NCBI GenBank assembly: GCA_964631125.1
Contig: CAZVYN010000008.1
Location: forward strand, 1-64,000
From: CAZVYN01 sp964631125
GTDB lineage: Bacteria > Eisenbacteria > RBG-16-71-46 > CAIMUX01
Length of the DNA: 64,000 nt
Reading direction: 5' to 3'
Below the pieces are notes generated by a model. It had not been told where the DNA came from and searched no databases. It saw nothing but the letters and a program-made list of their open reading frames with translations. A program made the position numbers and the translations under genes. This document shows, piece by piece, positions 1 to 6,548 of this stretch; position 1 is the first letter of the stretch; each line of letters begins with the position of its first letter.

Positions 1-2502
1 CCCTCCGCCGACACCCTCGCCATCACCACCGTCCTCTGGATCCCTCCCGCCGGCCAAGCCGGCCGCGGCCCCGTCCTCACCGACGCGGTCGAACTGAGTC
101 GCGTGCGCGGGACCTGGCGGACGCCGCGAGAAGGCGAGACTATTACTCCGCCCGCGGCTGCTCGTGGATTCCCCGCGCCGGTCGTCCCATTGGATCCGCC
201 GTCACCCCCGTCGCCTCCAGCCCCACTCACCTGGACGCGCGTCGACGTCGACTCATCCGGAGTGATCCCGGTCGGAAACGGCTATGCCGTCGCGACGGTG
301 ACCGTTCCCGAAGAAGGCAGTTGGATGCTCGAAGCGAGCGGGCACCGTCACGTTTATGTGAACGGCGAGCCGCGCGTCGGCGACTTCTACGGATACAGCA
401 GCACGAAGCTGCCGGTCTTGCTGCGCTACGGAGAGAACGAGCTGCTGTTTCGAATCGCGCGCGGCCCGCTCGACGCGCGGCTGGTGCGTCCCCGCGCCGA
501 GATCTCTTTCTCCGTGGAGGATCTGACTCTGCCCGATGTGATCCGCGGCGAGAGCGCGCCGCTCTGGATCGGCGTTCCCGTCGTCAACGCCACCGAGGAG
601 ACGCGGCAGGATCTCATCCTCGATGCGACGACGCCGGGCGCGCCTAGCCGGACGACGCCGCTGCCGACTCTCTCCGCGCTCTCGATGCGCAAGATGCCGA
701 TCCTGATCACCGCGCCGCCGAGTCCCCTCGGCGACACGCTCGAGGTGCGGCTTCGTCTTCGCACCAAGGCCGGCGCGGAGCTGAGCGCGATCGCCGTGCG
801 CCTCGCGCTGCGAGATCCCGATGACAAGCACAAGCGCAGCTTCCTGAGCGAGATCGACGGCAGCGTGCAGTACTACGCGATGACGCCGCCGCCCTCAACA
901 TCGGGAACATCGTCAGCTACAACTGCGGCGCCTGCGCTCTTCCTCTCGTTGCACGGCGCGAGCGTGCAGGCCACGAATCAGGCCTACACCTACAAGCCAA
1001 AGGACTGGGGCTTCATCGTCGCGCCGACCAATCGGCGTCCCTACGGCTTCGACTGGGAAGACTGGGGAAGGCTCGACGCGCTCGAAGTGCTCGCGAATTC
1101 GACGGGACTCATCGAGCCCGACCCCTCGCGCATCTATCTGACGGGACATTCGATGGGGGGCCACGGCGTATGGAGCCTCGGCGCGCTCTTCCCAGGGAAG
1201 TGGGCGGCGATCGCGCCGAGCGCCGGCTGGCCCGACTTCTGGTCGTACTCCGGCGCGATGGAGTGGGAGAACCCGACGCCCGTCGAGTCGATGTTCGGTC
1301 GCGCCGCGCACACGAGTCGCACACAACTCCTCGCGGCGAACTACGCGCAGACCGGGATCTATGTGCTCCACGGCGACGTCGACGACAACGTGCCGGTAGA
1401 GCAAGCCCGCGCGATGCGCGAACTACTGCAGCCGACGCACCCAAACTTCGCTTATCACGAGCAGCCCGGGGCCGGGCATTGGTGGGGGGACGAGTGCATG
1501 GACTGGCCCCCGCTCTTCGCCTTCCTGCGCGCGAACCAGATCTCCGAGCCGGTGCAGCCGGCCTCGCTCGAGTTCGTCACCGTGAATCCCGCCGTGAGTT
1601 CGGCTTGCCGGTGGATGAACATCGAGCAGCAGGAGCGATCGCTCGAACTCTCCCGCGTGACCGCGCGGCCCGAAGGATCCGACGTTCATGTGACGACCGA
1701 GAATATCCGTGTGCTCTCGGTCGACCTCCGCACGTTCGAGCAGAAGAAGGTGCGGATGATCCTCGACGCTGACACGCTGCGGTATCCGGTGAGTGAGGAC
1801 AGAACCTGGTTTCGTCTGAAGAAGCGCGCGGACGGCCACTGGACACGCCACGAGTCTCGAGAGCCGAACGAGAAGAACCCTGAGCGCGCCGGGCCGTTCA
1901 AAGAGGCCTTTCGAAATCGCTTTGCCCTGGTCTACGGAACGCGCGGAACTCCCGAGGAGAACGCTTGGGCGTCCGCCAAGGCGCGCTACGACGCCGAGCA
2001 GTTCTGGTATCGCGGCAATGGATCGGTCGAGGTGATCGCCGACCGCGACTTCGACCGCGACTTCGGCCGCGACGCGAGCGGCGGCAACGTCATCCTCTAT
2101 GGGCATGCCGATATGAACAGCGCCTGGGGACTGCTCCACGACGGCCTGGCCATCGAGGTCGAGCGCGGACGAGTCCGCGTCGGCGATCGCACTCTGAGTG
2201 GCGACGACCTCGCGTGTCTCTTCATCCAACCTCGCCGTGACGTCGGCCGCGTTCGAACGATGAACCGCGGAGGCGACTGGAACTGCGTCGCCGCGGTGGC
2301 CGGAACCGGCATCGTCGGGCTGAGGCTCACGGATCAACTGCCCTACTTCGTCTCCGGCGTCGCCTATCCCGACTGGACCGTGATCGGTCCGGAGATGCTG
2401 GAGCGCGGCGCCGACGGCGTCCGCGGGTTGGGCTTCTTCGGGCACGACTGGCGTTATGACGAGGCGCAGAGTGCGTGGGGGACGTTGGCGCCGAGTCGAT
2501 AG
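1..2502 (+). CDS. Secreted alpha/beta-hydrolase (PHB-depolymerase/prolyl-oligopeptidase type), 5' end outside window
   Basis: The frame is open from base 1, so the gene begins upstream; the GTG at 103 has no ribosome binding site and is probably internal. After a Pro-rich linker (near nt 180-230) and a beta-rich region comes a hydrolase domain. The nucleophile elbow GHSMGGHG lies near nt 1143-1166, an acid candidate in HGDVDDNVP near nt 1370-1393 and a His in GAGHWWG near nt 1470-1490, which together form a plausible Ser-Asp-His triad. About 330 further residues of unknown function follow. The layout resembles extracellular esterases or peptidases with an extra C-terminal module. The substrate cannot be told from sequence. 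The gene converges on the SRPBCC remnant at 2578. Confidence 0.8.
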   Translation, partial: PSADTLAITTVLWIPPAGQAGRGPVLTDAVELSRVRGTWRTPREGETITPPAAARGFPAPVVPLDPPSPPSPPAPLTWTRVDVDSSGVIPVGNGYAVATVTVPEEGSWMLEASGHRHVYVNGEPRVGDFYGYSSTKLPVLLRYGENELLFRIARGPLDARLVRPRAEISFSVEDLTLPDVIRGESAPLWIGVPVVNATEETRQDLILDATTPGAPSRTTPLPTLSALSMRKMPILITAPPSPLGDTLEVRLRLRTKAGAELSAIAVRLALRDPDDKHKRSFLSEIDGSVQYYAMTPPPSTSGTSSATTAAPALFLSLHGASVQATNQAYTYKPKDWGFIVAPTNRRPYGFDWEDWGRLDALEVLANSTGLIEPDPSRIYLTGHSMGGHGVWSLGALFPGKWAAIAPSAGWPDFWSYSGAMEWENPTPVESMFGRAAHTSRTQLLAANYAQTGIYVLHGDVDDNVPVEQARAMRELLQPTHPNFAYHEQPGAGHWWGDECMDWPPLFAFLRANQISEPVQPASLEFVTVNPAVSSACRWMNIEQQERSLELSRVTARPEGSDVHVTTENIRVLSVDLRTFEQKKVRMILDADTLRYPVSEDRTWFRLKKRADGHWTRHESREPNEKNPERAGPFKEAFRNRFALVYGTRGTPEENAWASAKARYDAEQFWYRGNGSVEVIADRDFDRDFGRDASGGNVILYGHADMNSAWGLLHDGLAIEVERGRVRVGDRTLSGDDLACLFIQPRRDVGRVRTMNRGGDWNCVAAVAGTGIVGLRLTDQLPYFVSGVAYPDWTVIGPEMLERGADGVRGLGFFGHDWRYDEAQSAWGTLAPSR

Positions 2503-2577
2503 TTACATGGGGGACATGCGGCGCGCGTCGGTGCGTGCCGGGCCAACAGAAGTCGCCGATCTGTCGCACGCCCGCGC

Positions 2578-2886
2578 TCATGAAAGCGTCCCCACCAACT
2601 CGTCGAGACGAGCGAAGCCCTGGTCCATTCCGTCCTTCATCCCCGTCTGCGCGACCGTTTCTGTCAGCACCAACGTGTTGATCGTCTCGGGCTACTCCGG
2701 GCCCCACGATTCGGAGGTCACCAGCCGTTCTGGCGGAGCGATCTCTCGGAAGTCCCCTTCCATGGCCATGTTGGCACCGTCGCCTTTGCGCCAGACGTAG
2801 CGCCACTTGCCGCCGGGGCGCGGATCGATCTCTCGCTCCGTCGGCGTCTCGTACGTCGTGTAGCCGGGCCTATTCGGACTTACCAT
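2578..2886 (-). pseudogene. Decayed SRPBCC/AHSA1-domain gene behind ArsR
   Basis: The intact part reads EIDPRPGGKWRYVWRKGDG and continues to SESWGPE, a typical AHSA1/SRPBCC core. A TAG at 2692-2694 stands where the family usually has Trp (WGPEW). Reading through the stop gives PETINTLVLTE and then GMKDGMDQGFARLDELVGTLS, the usual family C-terminus, but the roughly 20 residues normally between these blocks are missing. The first 45 or so residues of the family are also absent, because the frame begins inside the 3' end of the ArsR gene (17-nt overlap). ArsR-SRPBCC pairs are a common operon arrangement. This partner therefore has an N-terminal loss, an internal deletion and a nonsense codon. 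Confidence 0.8.
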
Positions 2887-3262
2887 CGGCCGTGTCCTCC
2901 TTCTCGCGTGTGTCGCGCACTTCGATCTGCGCGAGGTACACGTCGAGCCGCGTGTAGCTGGCGTCCCAGAAGCGCCGGAACTCCTCCGCCCACTCTGTGA
3001 CCCCCTTCAGCGGGGTCGCGTCGAGTGTCCGTGGACGGAACTGAGCGTCTCGCCCCTGTTGGATGAGCCCGGCCCGCTCCAGCACCCGCAGGTGCTTCGA
3101 GACCGCCGGTCCGCTCATCTGGAAGGGGGCCGAGAGCTCCTTCACCGTCGCGGGACCGTCGGCCAGACGCGCGAGGATCGCGCGCCGGGTCGGGTCCGAC
3201 AGGGCGGAGAACGTGGCGCTCAATGGGTCGGGCGCAGCCCGCATCTCTCTTGTTTGGATCAT
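2870..3262 (-). CDS. ArsR-family winged-helix transcriptional regulator
   Basis: This 130-residue protein carries an ArsR helix-turn-helix: FSALSDPTRRAILARL near residues 19-34, then MSGPAVSKHLRVLERAGLI as recognition helix and wing. No metal-binding Cys pair is visible, so it is more like the SdpR/SRPBCC-linked subgroup than a metal sensor. The ATG at 3262 is followed upstream by a perfect inverted repeat (3282-3295), most simply its autoregulatory operator. The downstream gene it would normally co-transcribe, an SRPBCC protein, is a pseudogene, so its present role may be only autoregulation or control elsewhere. Confidence 0.9.
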   Translation of the reverse strand: MIQTREMRAAPDPLSATFSALSDPTRRAILARLADGPATVKELSAPFQMSGPAVSKHLRVLERAGLIQQGRDAQFRPRTLDATPLKGVTEWAEEFRRFWDASYTRLDVYLAQIEVRDTREKEDTADGKSE

Positions 3263-3281
3263 GATGAACTCTTTAGTTATC

Positions 3282-3295
3282 TAACCGTATGGTTA
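3282..3295. promoter_or_regulatory. Probable ArsR operator
   Basis: The sequence TAACCGTATGGTTA is an inverted repeat (arms TAACC/GGTTA, 4-nt spacer) in an AT-rich island 20 nt upstream of the ArsR start. ArsR regulators paired with SRPBCC genes typically bind such TAACCnnnnGGTTA-like sites. Binding is inferred from position and symmetry. Confidence 0.65.
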
Positions 3296-3401
3296 TTTAA
3301 GCGGACCGGGGGACGCCTGTCAATCGCCGAAAGTGAGTTCAGGGGAGTTGTCCGGACGCGCGGCGGGAGGGCCTTCTTGTGATCCGCCCGAAACGTCGCC
3401 C

Positions 3402-3421
3402 AACACGTTTCAAAACGTGTT
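3402..3421. promoter_or_regulatory. 20-bp inverted repeat, possible operator
   Basis: AACACGTTT-CA-AAACGTGTT is a perfect inverted repeat with 9-bp arms, located between the divergent ArsR gene and the gene at 3498. Its symmetry and AT content suit a dimeric repressor site. No matching regulator can be identified from the window. Confidence 0.4.
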
Positions 3422-3436
3422 CGACGCCCGCCAAGC

Positions 3437-3488
3437 TTGTGAATTCGCGCACTACTATTGCCGGCAACAGTCGCACCTTTTTTCACAT
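3437..3488. repeat. Decayed copy of the 52-bp dispersed palindrome
   Basis: This segment aligns without gaps over 52 bp to the palindromes at 18013 and 57138. The 16-bp core CTATTGCCGGCAACAG is identical and the right arm has three mismatches, while the left arm has about eight. The hairpin is therefore largely destroyed. It lies directly upstream of the ATG at 3498. Confidence 0.7.
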
Positions 3489-3497
3489 GGTCGACGG

Positions 3498-3881
3498 ATG
3501 ACCGAGCGAGTCACGCGGTGGGCACGCGCGAGCATCGCAGCCCGGTTTGCAGCGATTCAGCTCGCGTCCAACGACGATTGGGAGAACAAATACGCCCGGT
3601 TCTCACGGGCGCTGGCCAACCGCGCGAGGGCCGCTGAACTCGAGTCCGAATCGCTTGCCGCATCCCTCGACTCGCTCCGCGAACGAGGCGGGGCGCGCGG
3701 CGCGCTCCCTGTCGGCGCCTATCAAACTCACCAAGAGGGCGCAGATGTGTGGATCGTTGTTTTGAAGCGCGGAGCCTATTCGGTGACCTCGTCTAACCAT
3801 GGCTGGCCGCTCAGCCACATCCGCGTGGTGGTGTGGGATGCGGCGACAGCGCGAGAGATCGGGAAGATCGCCGGCGCGTGA
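3498..3881 (+). CDS. Small protein of unknown function
   Basis: The predicted protein has 127 residues from an ATG at 3498. A longer frame exists from 3333, but it would run through the palindromic repeat remnant. The N-terminal half is Ala/Arg/Glu-rich and probably helical. The C-terminal part (GADVWIVVLKRGAYSV and SHIRVVVWDAATAREIG) looks like alternating beta strands of a folded domain. No family is recognised, and there is no signal peptide or membrane helix. The start lacks a strong Shine-Dalgarno. Because the region is GC-rich and the ORF short, its reality is moderately uncertain. Confidence 0.45.
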   Translation: MTERVTRWARASIAARFAAIQLASNDDWENKYARFSRALANRARAAELESESLAASLDSLRERGGARGALPVGAYQTHQEGADVWIVVLKRGAYSVTSSNHGWPLSHIRVVVWDAATAREIGKIAGA

Positions 3882-4030
3882 GCGAACCCGACGCGAGGAT
3901 CAACAGCGCGCTGTACTTCAGAGGAAACCGCGCCGTTAGCCGCGCCGTTAGCCGCGTCGAAAGTCGCGTGAGTGGCGGCACTTGCCCCAGGCTGGGCAGA
4001 CTGCCTGCCAACGTTGGAGCGAGTCGACGC

Positions 4031-4468
4031 TTAGCGCCGCTTCTCCCCCCGCGCCGCCCACGCGATCGCGAGGAAACAGACGATCAGCAACGCGCTGTAC
4101 TCCATCCCGTTTCGTCCGGCCCCGACGACGAACCACCCTTCGGTCCAGTGGACGAGGATGACGCCGATGGTCAGTTCGGCGGCGAACCAGAGGGCGAGGG
4201 GAAAGACGAAGCGGCCGAGCACCAAGAGCGCGCCGCCGAGAATCTCGACCGCGGTCAGGAGCCAGGCGACGGCGACGGCGACGCCGACGCCGACGGGGAA
4301 GCCGCGTAGGCCGAGAAACTCACCGAAGTCGTCGACGGTCCCGAGAGACATGCGGGTGACGCCGTGGATGAGCATCATCGCGCCCACCGCCATTCGGATC
4401 ACGACCAGTCCTTGACGTTGCCGTCCGATCCGCGAACGGTCGTGACGTCCGCCGCTCTGAACTGCCAT
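4031..4468 (-). CDS. DoxX-family membrane protein
   Basis: This 145-residue protein has four hydrophobic helices in the DoxX pattern: an N-terminal Arg-rich stretch, then VVIRMAVGAMMLIHGVTRM, an Ala/Val-rich second helix, FVFPLALWFAAELTIGVILVH, and a last helix after MEYSALLIV. The ATG at 4468 is chosen over longer frames because AAGGAGG lies six bases upstream. DoxX proteins are inner-membrane proteins often found beside MNIO (DUF692) genes in bufferin-type operons. Here DoxX is transcribed divergently from the MNIO gene at 4533, only 64 nt away, so the two may share a control region. Confidence 0.85.
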   Translation of the reverse strand: MAVQSGGRHDRSRIGRQRQGLVVIRMAVGAMMLIHGVTRMSLGTVDDFGEFLGLRGFPVGVGVAVAVAWLLTAVEILGGALLVLGRFVFPLALWFAAELTIGVILVHWTEGWFVVGAGRNGMEYSALLIVCFLAIAWAARGEKRR

Positions 4469-4532
4469 GACGCCTCCTTGTCCCCCCGGAGTGTCCCCTC
4501 GGAGTGTCCCGTCGGAGTATCCTCGCCCGACG

Positions 4533-5513
4533 ATGAACTCCCCGTCCCAGGCGCCCGAGTCCGCACTCTTCCTCGAGCGCGTGAGAACACTGCCCCATCT
4601 CGGGATCGGCGTCTCCACCGAATACGGGGCGGGCGATTCCGCGTCGGCGCTGGATGTCGTGCGGCTTCGACGAGAGCACCCCGGCTATGCCGGGTTCCTG
4701 GAGATCGGACTCGAGGCCGACAAGGGGCTGGATCGCCACGCGCGCGCGTGGGTCGAGTCGGGCGCCGCGTGCACCTACCACTTCCTGGACATCAATCTGG
4801 ACGAGCCGGAAGACCTGGACGACGACTGGCTTCGGCGCGCGCAGGAGATGGCGGACGAGATCCGGCCGGCTTGGCTGTGTGGTGACGCGGGGTTGTGGCA
4901 CTTCGGAGGTCGTGAACGCGGCCACATGCTGCTCCTGCCGCCGGTGCTCTCCGAAGAGTCGGCTCGCGCGATGGCGGCGGGGATCCGTCGGCTGCGTGAA
5001 GCGACCGGGCGCGAGGTATTGCCGGAGAATCCGCCGGGCTCCGTCTACCTGGGCGATCTGCACCTGCTGGAGTTCTTCGCGCGCGTTTGTGAGTACGCCG
5101 ACACCGGCATGCTGCTCGATTGCGCGCACCTCGCGATCTATCAGATGACGCAGGGACACGCGCCCCTCACCGGGCTCGATCGCTTCCCGATGGAGCGCGT
5201 GGTCGAGATGCATGTGGCCGGTGGCACGCGGCGCAGCGTCGACGGCTACGAGTTCGTCGAGGATGACCACCGCCCGAACGTCTTCGATGAGACCTGGTCG
5301 ATCTTCGAGCACGCCGTTCCACGGGCCACGAACCTCAAGGCGGTCGTCTTCGAGTGCGAGCGGAATCCGCTTCCCGACACGCTGGAGGGATTCGCGCGGA
5401 TCGAATCGATTCTCCGGCGCTCGCCCGTCGCGCCGCCCGTCGCGCCGCCCTCCGCGCCGCCCGTCGCGCCGCCCTCCGCGCCGCCCTCCGCGCCGCACGT
5501 CGCGCCGCGGTGA
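4533..5513 (+). CDS. MNIO (DUF692) multinuclear non-heme iron oxidase-like protein
   Basis: This 326-residue TIM-barrel protein belongs to the DUF692/MNIO family, whose studied members (MbnB, TglH and others) use two or three iron ions to modify Cys or other residues of peptide precursors. Likely metal ligands by alignment to the general pattern are Glu57 (FLEIGLEA), His83 (YHFLDINL), Asp118, Glu165 (PENPP), Asp196/His199 (LLDCAHL), His227 (EMHVAGG), Asp245/His246 and Glu274 (FECERN). It is a divergent subgroup, with YHFLDINL where the classic family has LHGVGLS. The ATG at 4533 is chosen; longer frames are GC artefacts. Residues from about 298 are a Pro-Val/Ser-Ala-Pro tail encoded by seven 12-bp repeats. 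The next gene begins 12 nt later, so the two are probably translated together. Confidence 0.85.
   Translation: MNSPSQAPESALFLERVRTLPHLGIGVSTEYGAGDSASALDVVRLRREHPGYAGFLEIGLEADKGLDRHARAWVESGAACTYHFLDINLDEPEDLDDDWLRRAQEMADEIRPAWLCGDAGLWHFGGRERGHMLLLPPVLSEESARAMAAGIRRLREATGREVLPENPPGSVYLGDLHLLEFFARVCEYADTGMLLDCAHLAIYQMTQGHAPLTGLDRFPMERVVEMHVAGGTRRSVDGYEFVEDDHRPNVFDETWSIFEHAVPRATNLKAVVFECERNPLPDTLEGFARIESILRRSPVAPPVAPPSAPPVAPPSAPPSAPHVAPR
5423..5506 (+). repeat. Seven 12-bp tandem repeats at the end of the MNIO gene
   Basis: Units alternate between CCCGTCGCGCCG and CCCTCCGCGCCG, with a last variant CACGTCGCGCCG. They encode seven Pro-Val/Ser-Ala-Pro-type tetrapeptides just before the stop at 5511. 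Confidence 0.9.
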
Positions 5514-5525
5514 GCGGGTGATTCG

Positions 5526-6401
5526 GTGAGCAACGTTCACCTCCAGCGGCTCGTCGTGCGCATGCTCTACGACTCGCGGTTCTCCGAATCGGTCTATTCC
5601 GATCCGGCGGCCGCGCTGGCCGAAATCGAACTGACCGAGGAGGAACGCCGCTGGCTGACGACGCCCGATCGCCGCGCCTATCGCACCGACGCTGCGCGCC
5701 GCGCACGCTCGCTCACCGTCGTGATCGAAGAGTTCGCTTCCACCTGCGCCTATTGGATCGCCGCCGGACGCGATGCACGGGCGCTCGATGGATACTTTTC
5801 GTCGCGGGAGTTCCACGACGAGATCCAAGCGCGCGGGTCGTTGGTGAGCGGATTCGGCGCGTATCTCCTGTCACTGAACGATCAGCTCGAGGACGACGCC
5901 AAGAAGCGGGTCGCGCTCAGCGAATTGGCGGGACTAGAACTGGCGTTGGTGAAGTTGCGGCGGCGCTTTCCGTTGGATCCCAAGGGTCCGACGGCACACG
6001 GCGAGATCGGTCGCCTGGCCCTCCATCCCCAGGTGGAACTGTTCGATTGCGCGGGCGGGACGCTGACGCTCTCGGTCGAGATCCGTCAGCGCCTGGGGAT
6101 CCCGAAGGAGAATCCGGTCGAGGTGATGTTCCGCCCCGGATTCCGGTTGGACGGACCCCCCCACGGTCGCCTGCCCAAGATCGATGCGGGCGCGAGGGAG
6201 TTCCTGCTGCTAGAGTTCCGCGGCGGAGAAACGACGGTGGGGGAGATCAGCGAGGAGCTGTTCCACCTGCTGACGGCGGCCCGGAGTCCAAGGACACGGG
6301 ACGAGTTGGAGGCGGAGGCGATCCAACTGGGGGCCGAGCCGGACGAGGCGAACGAGATCCTGCAGGGCTTGATCGACGAGTCGATGTTGCGACCGCGGTG
6401 A
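5526..6401 (+). CDS. Putative MNIO partner protein
   Basis: This is a 291-residue soluble protein with a GTG start 12 nt after the MNIO stop. It is mostly helical at the N-terminus: LVVRMLYDSRFSESVYSDPAA, then an acidic LTEEERRWL turn, a pattern seen in small helical domains that sit beside or bind MNIO enzymes and some dioxygenases. The C-terminal half is mixed alpha/beta and ends in a winged-helix-like acidic segment. MNIO enzymes such as MbnB need a partner (MbnC-type) that recruits the precursor peptide, and the position and length here fit that role. It does not look like DUF2063, the usual bufferin partner. The function is inferred from context. Confidence 0.6.
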   Translation: MSNVHLQRLVVRMLYDSRFSESVYSDPAAALAEIELTEEERRWLTTPDRRAYRTDAARRARSLTVVIEEFASTCAYWIAAGRDARALDGYFSSREFHDEIQARGSLVSGFGAYLLSLNDQLEDDAKKRVALSELAGLELALVKLRRRFPLDPKGPTAHGEIGRLALHPQVELFDCAGGTLTLSVEIRQRLGIPKENPVEVMFRPGFRLDGPPHGRLPKIDAGAREFLLLEFRGGETTVGEISEELFHLLTAARSPRTRDELEAEAIQLGAEPDEANEILQGLIDESMLRPR

Positions 6402-6436
6402 CCCCGCGGGAAGTTCGACGAAGTGAGACAGAACCG

Positions 6437-6481
6437 ATGAAACGTTGCCCCGTCGTTTCCGTAGAGGCCTCCGCCGGCTGA
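6437..6481 (+). other. 14-codon ORF behind the MNIO pair
   Basis: An ATG 35 nt after the partner gene opens a frame reading MKRCPVVSVEASAG and then stop. It contains one Cys and no strong ribosome binding site. It is a possible but weak candidate for a peptide substrate, listed because MNIO systems need a Cys-containing precursor and none is otherwise evident. Confidence 0.2.
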
Positions 6482-6491
6482 TCCAGCCGGC
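6473..6491 (+). terminator. Hairpin after the MNIO operon
   Basis: GCCGGCTG-ATC-CAGCCGGC forms a perfect 8-bp stem with a 3-nt loop. No U-tract follows, so it may be an RNA-stabilising hairpin or a weak terminator before the gene at 6549. Confidence 0.4.
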
Positions 6492-6548
6492 GAGCGCGCT
6501 GCCGGGATGCGCGACGCTCTCCACTTCCTGAACATGAGAGATCGATTC

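Noticed and set aside
4320..5828. 502-codon reverse frame over the MNIO pair
   Set aside because: Low-complexity Arg/Gly repeats arise from the opposite strand of the MNIO repeats; there is no start signal or known domain.
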